This document shows positions 5,975 through 14,590 of a stretch of DNA of 29,664 bases, piece by piece. Position 1 is the first letter of the stretch. Every line of letters starts with the position of its first letter. Under the pieces are notes generated by a model that saw nothing but the letters and a program-made list of their open reading frames with translations, did no database searches and was not told the origin of the DNA. The stretch is from a virus. The DNA is taken from the IMG/VR virus record IMGVR_UViG_3300031539_011780, positions 1 to 29,664 of that record, one strand, 5' to 3'. The position numbers and the translations under genes were made by a program.

Positions 5975-8095
5975 CTACGCCTCGCCCTTGTTTTTCACCC
6001 CGCCCTTCGGATCCTGCAGAGCGACCCCGAAATCATGGTAGCCCCGCATCTGGACACCCAGGACGTTGAAGTCCGCCTCGGCCGTCTCGATGGTCGGCGA
6101 CTCCTGACCGTTGAGGAACGCGACCTCGATCACCGGCAGGTCGTTCGCGTCGGCCAGCAGGTACCACGCCTTGTCGCTCGCGCCGGTGTAATGGGTGTTC
6201 GCCAGGTACCGGCTGACCTCCACCCGGAACTTGCCCTGGTGGGGGTTGGCGACCGGGTACTTGGTCGAGGCCGTCGTGTCACGCAGTTCCAGCGACTTGT
6301 AGAGCTGCGTGCCCATGGCCGACAGGGCCGTCGGCACCAGGACGATCTGCGGCATGATGCCGATGGGCTTGCCGTCCGAGTCCACCTGGTCGAGGAACGC
6401 CACCTCCGCCTTCGTCAGGCCGTCAATCGACAGGACCGTGTCGGTCCCCGTCAGGTAGTTCTTGTTGGCCGTCTTGAAGAACCCCGAGTTGGCGAGGAAG
6501 ATCGTCCAGAACACGTCGTTGATCTTCAGGCCCGACCCACGGCCGAGTTTCCGGGGCACGGTGGTGATGGCGCCGAGGTCGTCGTTGATGATGTCACGCC
6601 GGTCGACCGACAGGAGCAGGCCGTAGGTATCGGCCTTGTTCGCGTACTGTTCCTCTCCCAGCGTGCCGTGCTTGAGTTCCCCGCCTGGCGCGACCGGCTC
6701 GTACTGGTCCTTGCCGATCAGGCGGTAGGAGGTGACGGTCTTGAAGTCCGAGACGTTGCGGACGGCGCAGATGTTGCGCCACACGCGCTCGACGCTGAAG
6801 AACCCGTCCAGGAGGAACTTGTTGGCGACGTTCGACAGGATGCCGCCGATGTCGATGGTCGAGAAGGCGGCCGCCAGGTTCTGGCCGAAGGCGAACCGAA
6901 GGACCTCGCGGGTCGCTCGGAAGTTGCGGCCGGTGTACCCATTGGCCCACGCCGCCTCCAGCAACAGTTCCTGGAGGCCGATGCCGCCGCGGAACCGCTT
7001 GGCGGCCGCGTCGAGCGCCTGCTCGTCACAGTGGTCCTCGGGTTTCTGGAGACCGGCCGTCAGGAGACAGGCGGCCTCGAGGACGGTGCCGTTGACACCG
7101 GCCTCCGGTACGTGGGCCGCCGGGGCCTTGGGACGCGAGGCCCGAAGGACCTCCAACTCGGTCTTCGTCTCGTCCCAGCCTTCCTCGATGGCCTTCGCCT
7201 CGATCTCCGGATGCCTGCCGGCGCAGGTCTTGCGGATCGTGGCCACGCGCTTCGTCTCAGTGGCCAGTTCCGCCCGCAGGTTCTCGACGGCCGCTTTCGC
7301 GTCCACCGCGCTTGGCGCGGCTTGCGTGACCTGCGGTTCGTCGGACCCGTCCGGGTCGGCCGGAGGCGGCTCCTCGCCGCCATCGTCACCTTCGCCGCCG
7401 GCCTGACTCGCCTCGATGGCCTCGTACGTGCCTTTGAGGTTCTCGGCCTGTTTCTCCGACAGGTCCGCCAGCGTGAAGCCCTGTGCTTCCACCCACTCTT
7501 CGAAGTTCATCGCAAACACCTCCGTGTTCTGTCGGGCCGCCTGGGCGGCCACCTTCGCACTCGTGTCCTCGTCCGCTCCCAATGCCACGAAACTCATCTC
7601 GCCGAGCGTCGCACGCCGGGCGACGTAGACCGGCCCGGAGAACTCGCGGCCGTTTGCGCGGGCCGTCTTACCCTCCGGCACGAACACGACCTTCTCGGCC
7701 CGGGCGCCGACCGACGCCTGCCAGGGAAAGCCGTTCTCGCTCGACTGGACCACCTCCTGTGCCACGCGGCCGGCGCCGGAGATGACACCGGTGACCTCGA
7801 GCGTGGTGTCGGTCTTCGTGATCCGGTCCGTGTGACCCACGATCAGGCTGCGGTTGTGGTCCTTGAGAATCGGCCGCGACTGTTTCGGGATCTTCAGGCC
7901 CTTCAGGTCCACGACCACCGGGTAGGGCCACCCAGCCAGGACCATCTCGCCGCCGGTGTAGGCCGTCATCGTGAACCGCCGCAGTTGCTGACCTTCTTCG
8001 GCGGCGGCCTCGATGGCCAGAGCACCCGCCTCGCCGCAGATCTCGAAGGTCGTCGGGACCGACTCAGGCAGCTTCACGGTTCGTTTCCGGCTCAT
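5975..8095 (-). CDS. Prohead protease / major capsid protein fusion
   Basis: This is a 706-residue protein joining three parts. Residues about 15-190 are an HK97-type prohead protease: LKDHN with a candidate catalytic His80, FPWQASVGA with candidate Ser128, and a late LGEMSFVALGAD strand. Residues about 190-400 are acidic and coiled-coil-like (EEWVEAQGFTLADLSEKQ, a Gly/Asp/Pro-rich linker, then a long helix around VENLRAELATETKRVA), as expected for a scaffold or delta domain. Residues about 400-706 are the capsid protein, with FLLDGFFSVERVWRNIC, VTSYRLIGKDQYEPVAPGG, LLLSVDRRDIINDDLGA and PQIVLVPTALS. Protease-capsid fusions are known in some tailed phages. The protease presumably frees the capsid protein in cis during maturation. 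The ATG at 8095 overlaps the portal gene by 32 bases. Confidence 0.88.
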   Translation of the reverse strand: MSRKRTVKLPESVPTTFEICGEAGALAIEAAAEEGQQLRRFTMTAYTGGEMVLAGWPYPVVVDLKGLKIPKQSRPILKDHNRSLIVGHTDRITKTDTTLEVTGVISGAGRVAQEVVQSSENGFPWQASVGARAEKVVFVPEGKTARANGREFSGPVYVARRATLGEMSFVALGADEDTSAKVAAQAARQNTEVFAMNFEEWVEAQGFTLADLSEKQAENLKGTYEAIEASQAGGEGDDGGEEPPPADPDGSDEPQVTQAAPSAVDAKAAVENLRAELATETKRVATIRKTCAGRHPEIEAKAIEEGWDETKTELEVLRASRPKAPAAHVPEAGVNGTVLEAACLLTAGLQKPEDHCDEQALDAAAKRFRGGIGLQELLLEAAWANGYTGRNFRATREVLRFAFGQNLAAAFSTIDIGGILSNVANKFLLDGFFSVERVWRNICAVRNVSDFKTVTSYRLIGKDQYEPVAPGGELKHGTLGEEQYANKADTYGLLLSVDRRDIINDDLGAITTVPRKLGRGSGLKINDVFWTIFLANSGFFKTANKNYLTGTDTVLSIDGLTKAEVAFLDQVDSDGKPIGIMPQIVLVPTALSAMGTQLYKSLELRDTTASTKYPVANPHQGKFRVEVSRYLANTHYTGASDKAWYLLADANDLPVIEVAFLNGQESPTIETAEADFNVLGVQMRGYHDFGVALQDPKGGVKNKGEA

Positions 8096-9524
8096 CCTCG
8101 TCGTCCTTTTCTGCCACAGGCAGGGCCTCGGGTTCCGTCAGGCCCAGTTCCCGCATCAGTTCCTTCTCCTTGGCCCGTTGCCGGAGCTGCTCCTCCCAGT
8201 CCAGGCCCGCCTTCGCGTACTCAATCGCCAGCGTGGTCGTGTGGTTCGCAAGGCGGGTCGTCTGGGCCCTCGCTTCCTTCGCCGGGTCCACGTGCTCGTA
8301 GCCGTCCCAGAACCACTGGTGCGGGTACGCGCCTCGCTTGCGCAAGAGGAGCAGCGGGAGACTCAACACGCGGGTCGCTTCCTGCATCCATGCCCCGAAG
8401 ATGCGGTCCAGGGCGACCGCGCCGAGATGGGCCTGTTCCACGCGGACCGACTTGAAGTACGTCTGGTGGTCGAGGCGACCCGAAGCGTAGTTGTAGCCCG
8501 AGGAGTTGCCCGCCGCGACGTTGAACGGCATGTTCAGGCACCGGGCGATCTCGTTCAGGATCTGGTTCTTGAACTCCGCGTAGGTCGTCGCTGGCTGTTC
8601 GGCGTGGACCTGGGCCATCTTCCACCCGCCCGGCATCGTCATGAGCATCCGCTGTTCGAGTTCGATGGCGTCCATCGGCTCGATGGGGTCGGCCTCGCCG
8701 TTCGGCGGCGCGTCGGTGTAGAGGACGCCGGCGAACTCGGCAGCCGTCTCGGCGGATGCGATGACGGCGAGGGTGAACCGGCGCAGTTGGGCAAACAGAG
8801 GCAGCGCCGGCATGATGTCCGGGATACCGCGCGACTGGCCCGGCCGGTCGGCACGGAACCAGTGAATCATCGATTCGGCAGGGACCCGGTCGTATTTCAT
8901 GCCGAGCGCGGCCTGTTTGCTGCCTGGATGGGCCTTGAGGACGTGGTACTCGCGCGGATTGCCGAACCGGTCGAACACGATGCCGTCCACGGCGCCCTTC
9001 GCGTCGGGCTTCAGGTCCGGCGTGGCGACCTGGTCCGCCTCGATGAGGCGCAGGTCGAGTTTCACGGAGGACGGGAGTGCGTCGTTCGAGACGAGCATGG
9101 CGAACGCCTCGCCGTCCTCGGCCCGGGCCATCCGCATCGTCCGGAGTTTTTCGGCGAGACCCACGGCCCTCGACCACTCGGCGAACTCGCGTTCGATCCG
9201 GCGATTGGCTTCCGGGTCGTCCGTCAGCATCTGGAGGCGCGGTCCGGTGCCCACCAGGTCGTTCGCGAGCGTCAGGACGATGCCGCGGGCGTAGGAGTTG
9301 TTGGCGACCTCGTAGCGGGAACGGTTCCGCAGCGTCCGCCGAATCTGCGGGCTGTTGGCGACGTCGGCCGAGAGGCCGTCGGCGCTGGCCCAGTGGCGGC
9401 GGTTCTCGTCGGTCGTGGTGGCCGCATCGTAGCGGCCGCGCAGGAAACGGAAGAGGAGGCCCTGCCGGTCGCTCACACGAGCGGGCTTCGATGAAGAACG
9501 GATTCTCTTGAGCCAGTTGAACAA
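8064..9524 (-). CDS. Phage portal protein, lambda gpB family
   Basis: This is a 486-residue protein, normal for the lambda portal family. It opens MFNWLKRI and carries NRSRYEVANNSYARGIVLTL (split by one turn), NDLVGTGPRLQM, EDGEAFAML, and LRLIEADQV. Later come GIVFDRFGNPREYHVL and WFRADRPGQSRGIPDIMPALPL. These are hallmark segments of phage_portal_2. The portal ring forms the DNA entry/exit vertex and binds terminase. The start is a TTG at 9524, two bases after the gpW-like stop, with GGGAG upstream. In relatives the large terminase lies only one or two genes upstream; here about 14.5 kb separates them. Confidence 0.93.
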   Translation of the reverse strand: MFNWLKRIRSSSKPARVSDRQGLLFRFLRGRYDAATTTDENRRHWASADGLSADVANSPQIRRTLRNRSRYEVANNSYARGIVLTLANDLVGTGPRLQMLTDDPEANRRIEREFAEWSRAVGLAEKLRTMRMARAEDGEAFAMLVSNDALPSSVKLDLRLIEADQVATPDLKPDAKGAVDGIVFDRFGNPREYHVLKAHPGSKQAALGMKYDRVPAESMIHWFRADRPGQSRGIPDIMPALPLFAQLRRFTLAVIASAETAAEFAGVLYTDAPPNGEADPIEPMDAIELEQRMLMTMPGGWKMAQVHAEQPATTYAEFKNQILNEIARCLNMPFNVAAGNSSGYNYASGRLDHQTYFKSVRVEQAHLGAVALDRIFGAWMQEATRVLSLPLLLLRKRGAYPHQWFWDGYEHVDPAKEARAQTTRLANHTTTLAIEYAKAGLDWEEQLRQRAKEKELMRELGLTEPEALPVAEKDDEDEPETNREAA

Positions 9525-9526
9525 GC

Positions 9527-9718
9527 CTATGCTCCCGGCGGTACGAGCTTCGTCAGACGAAAGCCCCGGCCCTTCCGCACCGCGTCCTTGGAGGCGAGGT
9601 AACGGTCGGCCTCGACCTGGTCCTTCAGGTCGTGCTGGCGCATCGAACCCGAATCGCCCGTGGCCTCGGCAGGGCCCTGGGCGTTCTCGCGAATCGTCTG
9701 TTCCAGGTCGTCGGCCAC
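9527..9718 (-). CDS. gpW-like small head-tail joining protein
   Basis: This is a 63-residue protein beginning at a GTG at 9718 with a strong GGGAGGT ribosome site. The first half is an acidic helix (ADDLEQTIRENAQGPAEATG). The second has DLKDQVEADRYLASKDA, followed by a conserved-looking RGFRLTKLVPPGA. The pairing 'ADRYLA.K' with 'G...R....LVPPG' directly before a lambda-type portal is characteristic of the small gene found between terminase and portal in this phage type. It is the first phage gene after the cargo, so the late operon must be restarted here by a local promoter or read through from the cargo. Confidence 0.7.
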   Translation of the reverse strand: MADDLEQTIRENAQGPAEATGDSGSMRQHDLKDQVEADRYLASKDAVRKGRGFRLTKLVPPGA

Positions 9719-9762
9719 CTCTTACCTCCCGTCCGACAACCAGGCCGGGCGAACCAAAAGAG

Positions 9763-9796
9763 AAGGCCGCTCGGGTGTTCGGCCCCGAACGGCCTT
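9763..9796 (-). terminator. Hairpin with T-rich tail upstream of the gpW-like gene
   Basis: On the minus strand an outer stem AAGGCC/GGCCTT encloses an inner stem GTTCGG/CCGAAC with a two-base loop and a bulge, and is followed by CTCTTTT (9762-9756). The shape is that of an intrinsic terminator for transcription leaving the cargo. It lies downstream of the candidate promoter at 9864-9892, so if it terminates it would also attenuate transcription of the capsid operon. Confidence 0.4.
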
Positions 9797-9863
9797 GATT
9801 CTTTCGGTGGCAACCCGGTGGGGATCAGCCTCCGGATCGTCGCCTGGTCTGGTTGTCTATCCT

Positions 9864-9892
9864 ATGATACGGTTGGCACAGGGCGGTCGGAA
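9864..9892 (-). promoter_or_regulatory. Candidate promoter for the capsid operon
   Basis: Minus strand: TTCCGA (9892-9887), a 17-base spacer, then TATCAT (9869-9864), which matches five of six bases of the sigma-70 -10 box. The -35 box is weak. TATC/GATA flank four bases around the -10 as a small dyad. It lies about 145 bases before the gpW-like start and is the best candidate for restarting phage transcription after the cargo. Confidence 0.3.
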
Positions 9893-10276
9893 GAGACTTT
9901 CGGGTGGTGAGGTGAAATGGTTACGGATGTGGACCTTGGGGGCATTCCAGCTAAGGGAACGGGCGACCAGATATGAGCTTCCCACAGGGGGGCGCCCGGT
10001 CCGTGCCCTGATGGTACGTTATGCGATGCAATCCAGCCCCTTGCGGTGGCACTTCCTGCTGCAACGCGCATCCGCCGGGCCTTCCACACGAGGGTCTCGC
10101 CCCGTGCTCCTCGTACCGCTCGCCACCTCCTGGGGAGATTTCCTGCTCGTCGGCATGCCCTCGACTGAGGTCCCAAGTCTAGCGTGACGCGTTCCCACTG
10201 AACTCAGCAGGTCACCGGCCGCAGCCGAATCGCCGCCAATAGCGACCGCTCAGAAAACGATAGCAGATTCCAGTCG
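9893..10276. other. Left junction region between cargo and phage, no clear gene
   Basis: About 380 bases lie between the symporter stop and the promoter-like site. Several open frames cross it on both strands, none with a recognisable product. The only one worth noting is a 45-codon minus-strand ORF (10156-10019) ending CSRKCHRKGLDCIA, whose Cys/His spacing could bind zinc; the ribosome site (CGAGGG) is poor. I see no direct repeat shared with the right junction, no tRNA and no integrase or transposase remnant. Confidence 0.4.
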
Positions 10277-11620
10277 TCAATCACTCTTCCCGCGCCCTCG
10301 TATGCGTGCGAGAAGTTCAGTTATGAGCAGCGCAACCAGGGCTACCGGCAGTGATACGAGGGAGGTCTCGGGCATCACGTATCCACTCAAAAGAAGAGCG
10401 CCAACTGCGGCCGCACCCAGCATGATGCTGACGAACACGGAGATGCTTCGCGGATCGAAAAACCGAACGGCTACAACAGCCGGCGACAGGCCAATACCTA
10501 GCCCTGCTATGCTGAGAGCGATAGTGAGTATGTCCTGTACGGCAATGGCCACAATCACCCCCAGCAAACCGGCTACGCCCAAAGCGTAGCGCACAAGGCG
10601 TACCCTCCTTGCATCCGTCCAGCGGCGTCTTCTTTCCGCGAAGTCCTTGACAACGCTAGAGCCAATCACGAAGAGCATCGTGTCTGCACTGGACATGATC
10701 GCGGCAAACAAAACGACAAACCCCAGACCGCGCCACCCTTCTCCCAAGGCCCGTCCGAATCCATACAGGAGAGCCTGAGTAGGATCATCCAAGCCCGGAA
10801 ACTGCTGCCGTGTAGCCAGGGCTATGATGCCAATCACTGCGCCGGCGAGAGGGAGCATGAGAGCAGCAAGAAACAGTCCCCGTCGCAGACTCTGAACGGA
10901 CTTCGCAGCATAAGCGCGCTGCCAGAGATCCGCTGCCACGATCGTATTCAGCGTCCCAATCACAAGGAAGGCAGCACTCTTACCGATGCCGATGCCCAAG
11001 GGACGCGCCGCAGCCCAGGATGGTGCGAGATCTCTCCGCACCACAAGAGCCACGATGCTCGCGAGCAGCACGATCAGCAACCACTGAAACACGTCCGTGC
11101 GAACGCTTGCCCGGAACCCCCCGATAACCATGTACAGCATCACGACAATCCCCACGATCAGCACGCACGACGTGTAGCTCCAACCTGTGAGAAAGGCGAG
11201 CACTTGGCTGCCAAATATGAACTGCACAAGGAGTAGGGCAAGAAAGAAGACCACCAGCAAACCGGCGACGGCATAACCCGGCTTCGCGTCGCGTGGGAAC
11301 CGCGCGAAGAAGTAGTCGGCCATCGTGTGGAAGCGCCCGGCATCGGAAGCTTCCTTTATAGGCCTGGCCATCAGCGCAAAGACACCCAGTCCGACCGCGA
11401 CACCGACAAAGAGCCACAGCGCTGACAAGCCGTATTGATAGACGTAACCAGCGTACACCGCCAGCACAAAGGCATCAAAGAAGCCCGCCGAGACTGAACT
11501 CCCTACCGCAAACGCACCCAATTGGCGGTCCGCCATCATGAAGCCCTCGGCAGACTGGCGCCGCGCTGCGGCCACGCCAATCACGAGGACAGCTACGAGG
11601 TAGGCGATAACATACCACAT
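10277..11620 (-). CDS. Sodium:solute symporter family transporter
   Basis: This is a 447-residue membrane protein with about 12-13 hydrophobic helices. Family signatures are visible: SAEGFMMADRQLGAFAVG near the N-terminus, VIGGFRASVRTDVFQ in the middle (the 'GG..A...TD..Q' site), AADLWQRAYAAKS, and AAIMSSADTMLFVIGSSVVKD. These are diagnostic of SSF transporters, which import an organic solute with sodium. The substrate cannot be read from the sequence. It is the last gene of the block-2 operon, 11 bases after the six-helix membrane protein, so its substrate is probably linked to the radical SAM enzymes upstream. It ends in a basic tail (RIRGRGKSD). Confidence 0.88.
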   Translation of the reverse strand: MWYVIAYLVAVLVIGVAAARRQSAEGFMMADRQLGAFAVGSSVSAGFFDAFVLAVYAGYVYQYGLSALWLFVGVAVGLGVFALMARPIKEASDAGRFHTMADYFFARFPRDAKPGYAVAGLLVVFFLALLLVQFIFGSQVLAFLTGWSYTSCVLIVGIVVMLYMVIGGFRASVRTDVFQWLLIVLLASIVALVVRRDLAPSWAAARPLGIGIGKSAAFLVIGTLNTIVAADLWQRAYAAKSVQSLRRGLFLAALMLPLAGAVIGIIALATRQQFPGLDDPTQALLYGFGRALGEGWRGLGFVVLFAAIMSSADTMLFVIGSSVVKDFAERRRRWTDARRVRLVRYALGVAGLLGVIVAIAVQDILTIALSIAGLGIGLSPAVVAVRFFDPRSISVFVSIMLGAAAVGALLLSGYVMPETSLVSLPVALVALLITELLARIRGRGKSD

Positions 11621-11631
11621 GGCATCCGCAC

Positions 11632-12324
11632 CTATTTCCGCGCTGCGCCACCTCCCAAGCCAGCAACAGCCAGGTGCCTCCGGGCAATACGTCTAAGCCC
11701 TAGGCAAGCGTAGCACAGCCCGACAATGAGCAACAGCACCAGCGCGTACTGGAGCCATACCAGCCAAGCATTGTCGCCCAGTTTCAATCTGGCTTCTGCT
11801 GGCGTCATCCCAACATTCATGGGATGTAAGCTCCAGACCTCATACGGAACCGTCGCTGCCACAAGAACCAAGAGCGCCAGGCTACCGTACAGAACCATCG
11901 CCAGCACCGTGCGAGGCTTATCACCGTGGACGGGGAGAAGCAGGACAGTATCGAAGAGAAAGCACCAGCAGAAAAGGAACATCATGCCGCTTCTGCATCC
12001 CCCCGCCAAGAACACAAACGCACCCGTCATGAACAGGTCGACCAAGATGACGAGCCAAGGCTTCTCCTGCTGAGCCTTTAGCCATTCCCCGTGTGGCCCT
12101 CGGGACTTCTTACAATGACAGCCGAAGAGTATGAACGACGCAGCGACCCACGCGGCATAGCCGAGGAGCCAGGGGCTCTCGGCAAACCACCCCGTCACTA
12201 CCTGGGACAGACCGTGACCGGCGCTCACCAAGAAAACGAACGCCGTGCAGGCCAAGAAATGAGTCTCCACTTCCTCGCGGTAGTCTTGGAGTGGCTGTGC
12301 TTCCGCACCTGCCGCCTCACACAT
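11632..12324 (-). CDS. Six-helix membrane protein of unknown function
   Basis: The protein has 230 residues from the ATG at 12324, five bases after the upstream stop, with GGAGGG as ribosome site. The longer in-frame start overlaps the radical SAM gene and was not chosen. A short polar N-terminus (EAAGAEAQPLQDYREEVETH) is followed by about six hydrophobic helices, including FLACTAFVFLVSAGHGL, WLLGYAAWVAASFILFGC, LVILVDLFMTGAFVFLAGG and the last, LVWLQYALVLLLIVGLCYAC. A loop of about 30 residues (EVWSLHPMNVGMTPAEARLKL split) lies before the last helix. Cysteines are frequent near membrane ends. No family is recognised. Its location between a B12 radical SAM enzyme and a symporter suggests a membrane partner in the same pathway. 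Confidence 0.7.
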   Translation of the reverse strand: MCEAAGAEAQPLQDYREEVETHFLACTAFVFLVSAGHGLSQVVTGWFAESPWLLGYAAWVAASFILFGCHCKKSRGPHGEWLKAQQEKPWLVILVDLFMTGAFVFLAGGCRSGMMFLFCWCFLFDTVLLLPVHGDKPRTVLAMVLYGSLALLVLVAATVPYEVWSLHPMNVGMTPAEARLKLGDNAWLVWLQYALVLLLIVGLCYACLGLRRIARRHLAVAGLGGGAARK

Positions 12325-12329
12325 GTCGA

Positions 12330-13622
12330 TCACCCTCCACCTGAATCCGCACTCCTGCCTAGCACACCGTAGTCCCTGTTTATGGCCGAGAAATACCACG
12401 CCGGCTGGACCGCGCGGCGGCGGCGACGGGCTATTGCCTCCGGCCGATAGAACTCCTGGTACGCCTCACGGAAGCCTCGCAAAAGCCTCTCCGCGGACAT
12501 GAGAGCAGGCTTGAACACCACGTGAAACCCATCAAAGTAGCGCCACTCTTGTTTGAGAAGTCTTTCTTCGCGAAGGCATCGCGCGTAGAAGCTCGTTCCC
12601 GGAAAAGGAGTGAGTATAGAGAAGTGTGCCAGCTCAACGTCGGCATCGTAGCAGAACCCTAGCGTCGTTTCGAAGACACCCTCGTCCTCTTCGTCAAACC
12701 CAAATATGAAAGCCGCCTCAACACCTATTCCCTCCCCCCGTATGGCATCAACACAGGATCTGTATTCGTCCGGCACATTGCAGGTCTTGCGGCTTGCTCT
12801 CAGGGACCGCGCCGAAAGTGACTCCAGTCCTATCAGCAGAGAGATGCAGCCGCTCCTTTTCGCGGCTACAAGCGTGTCCAGATCATGGCCGATTGAAATA
12901 CTCGCTTGGTTCAGCCATGTGAGCTGGAGGGGCTCGATAGCCCGGAAGAGCCTTAGCGCATACTCCCGATTGCAATAGAGGTTGTCATCAACAAACCACA
13001 CAAACTGCCCGCTCATGGGCTTAAGGTCTCGAACAACATCCTCAATCGGTCTCGGCCTGAAGCCTATCCCAGAGGAGGCGTAGACGGTACAGAAAGCACA
13101 CCGGTGACTGCAGCCCAGGCTTGAGAGCGCTACATTCATAGTGCCATATCGCGGCGCGAGTCTTGCGACCTTGGAGAAATCCGGTAAGGGCAGATTCAAA
13201 AGCCTACCAAGCTTTGTGTCGCTATACAGTCGTCTAGCAGAATCTGCGGCGAACTCTGAGATGAACTGCGGCCACGTTCTCTCGGCCGGCCCCACGAAGA
13301 CGAAGTCCGCATGCCCAAGTGCCTCTTCGGGAAGCAAGGAGGGATGGCATCCTCCGAGAGCTACCCGAACCCCAAGGTTCTTGCAGTGATCGGCAATCTC
13401 GTAAGCCCTCGTCGATGCAGCAGTGGAACACGTCATACCTACCAGGTCATAAGTGCTGAGATCTGGAAGCTCCTCCAGATGCTCATCGAATACGTCGACC
13501 TTAACCGTGTCCGGAGTAAGGGACGCAAGAATAAGGAGACCCAAGGGAGGTATACGGAGTGGCTCAACGCCAAAGATGCCGTCCGACGAAGAGGGGCGAG
13601 GCGAGACAAAGCAGATATGCAT
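12330..13622 (-). CDS. B12-binding radical SAM protein, DUF4070-like C-terminus
   Basis: This 430-residue protein starts MHICFVSPRP. Residues 1-140 look like a cobalamin-binding domain, with PLGLLILASL, a DLVGMTCST strand and LGGCHPSLLPEEAL. Residues 160-370 are a radical SAM barrel with the cluster motif GCSHRCAFC (Cys171, Cys175, Cys178), then VWFVDDNLYCN and LLIGLESLSA. The C-terminal part (SILTPFPGTSFYARC, WRYFDGFHVVFKPALMSAE) resembles DUF4070. B12-dependent radical SAM enzymes of this architecture include methylases and the hopanoid enzymes HpnP and HpnR, which act on isoprenoid lipids. The reaction here is unknown. GGAG lies nine bases before the ATG. The gene is 55 bases after the RaSEA-like gene. 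Confidence 0.88.
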   Translation of the reverse strand: MHICFVSPRPSSSDGIFGVEPLRIPPLGLLILASLTPDTVKVDVFDEHLEELPDLSTYDLVGMTCSTAASTRAYEIADHCKNLGVRVALGGCHPSLLPEEALGHADFVFVGPAERTWPQFISEFAADSARRLYSDTKLGRLLNLPLPDFSKVARLAPRYGTMNVALSSLGCSHRCAFCTVYASSGIGFRPRPIEDVVRDLKPMSGQFVWFVDDNLYCNREYALRLFRAIEPLQLTWLNQASISIGHDLDTLVAAKRSGCISLLIGLESLSARSLRASRKTCNVPDEYRSCVDAIRGEGIGVEAAFIFGFDEEDEGVFETTLGFCYDADVELAHFSILTPFPGTSFYARCLREERLLKQEWRYFDGFHVVFKPALMSAERLLRGFREAYQEFYRPEAIARRRRRAVQPAWYFSAINRDYGVLGRSADSGGG

Positions 13623-13677
13623 GTCGGTACGCTCCGGATCCCGTACTCAGTTGTAGCTTCAGAACACCGCGCTCAGA

Positions 13678-14586
13678 CTACTTGCTCTTGCTGACACCAC
13701 AGAAACAACCAGCCACCGTCCTCTGGCAATGCTGTTGGGTCCTCCTCTCTGCAACGGCACTCGGCGCAACAACCCTCGGTGACGCGATGTCACCACCCCG
13801 ACGGACCCCCATCACCTCAGAGCACGCTGCCTCGATCTCGTCGACAATACTGGGTTCCGGCAATCGGTATTCCCCAGCCTCCCAGAGCTCCTGTAGCCTA
13901 CTGCCTGCAACCACAAGAACCGGCTCCATCCAGCACTCGGTAACCCCCAAGTCCCGAAGGAAGATCACGGTGCTCACGGCTTCGGCCACTGCCTGAGCCC
14001 GTGTCACGCCGGGCGGTTGAGCAACTACGAAGGGCACAGGTCTAGTGCCGCGCCTCTTCGCACACTGGACTGCTCGACGCAGCTCGTACCTTGAGATCTT
14101 CTTGCCGATAACGCCGTTACGGACCGAATCCGAGACAGTATCGAAACCGATCGCGATCTCGACCTGTGCACCAGCGGCGGCCCCCCGGAGCCACTCCACA
14201 GACGCGTCCGACACAAACGTCGGTCGGCTTTCCACCGTGACCGTCTCGACACGCAAAGAGTCGATCGCGCTCCGCACCATCTCTTCGGCGGTGTGCCGCG
14301 GCAGGTCCTGCTCGTCGAGAAAGGAACCTGGACACAGCAGACTTACTACATCTATCTGCTCTCCAGCGTACTCCTGAATCGTCGCGGCGAAGTCCCTTAT
14401 CGCAACGTCCGGACTCTGGCAACAAAGAGGATCGTTTAGGCAAGCACAGTAAATGCACGGTCCAAACGAGCGCGCATGTGCGCAACCGCGCGACCTGACA
14501 GCAACTGCAAGTCGGCTACGTCCTTCGAAAGACGTATCTGTCGGAAACAGCACAGCCCTTCTCGAAAGCAAACGCTGCCGGTCCAT
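13678..14586 (-). CDS. RaSEA-like radical SAM protein
   Basis: This is a 302-residue protein from the ATG at 14586, four bases after the upstream stop. The cluster motif is unusual: RSRGCAHARSFGPCIYC, giving Cys35-x8-Cys44-x2-Cys47. It is like Elp3 and the archaeosine enzyme RaSEA rather than the common CX3CX2C. Further RaSEA-like segments are VTVESRPTFVSDASVEWL, EIAIGFDTVSDSVRN, a Lys/Ser-Tyr-Glu helix (KKISRYELRRAV) and GEYRLPEPSIVDEI. RaSEA acts on 7-deazaguanine in archaeal tRNA. No partner for that pathway is present here, so this homologue probably has a different substrate, perhaps shared with the B12 radical SAM enzyme downstream. The C-terminal 40 residues are Cys- and Arg-rich and look poorly ordered. 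Confidence 0.75.
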   Translation of the reverse strand: MDRQRLLSRRAVLFPTDTSFEGRSRLAVAVRSRGCAHARSFGPCIYCACLNDPLCCQSPDVAIRDFAATIQEYAGEQIDVVSLLCPGSFLDEQDLPRHTAEEMVRSAIDSLRVETVTVESRPTFVSDASVEWLRGAAAGAQVEIAIGFDTVSDSVRNGVIGKKISRYELRRAVQCAKRRGTRPVPFVVAQPPGVTRAQAVAEAVSTVIFLRDLGVTECWMEPVLVVAGSRLQELWEAGEYRLPEPSIVDEIEAACSEVMGVRRGGDIASPRVVAPSAVAERRTQQHCQRTVAGCFCGVSKSK

Positions 14587-14590
14587 ACTG

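Noticed and set aside
5864-8455. 863-codon open frame on the plus strand
   Set aside because: It is the shadow of the protease-capsid gene: Arg/Leu/Val-rich with no domain, no ribosome site and antisense to a clearly recognised protein.
8013-9494. 493-codon open frame on the plus strand
   Set aside because: Antisense shadow of the portal gene, with composition typical of reversed GC-rich coding sequence.
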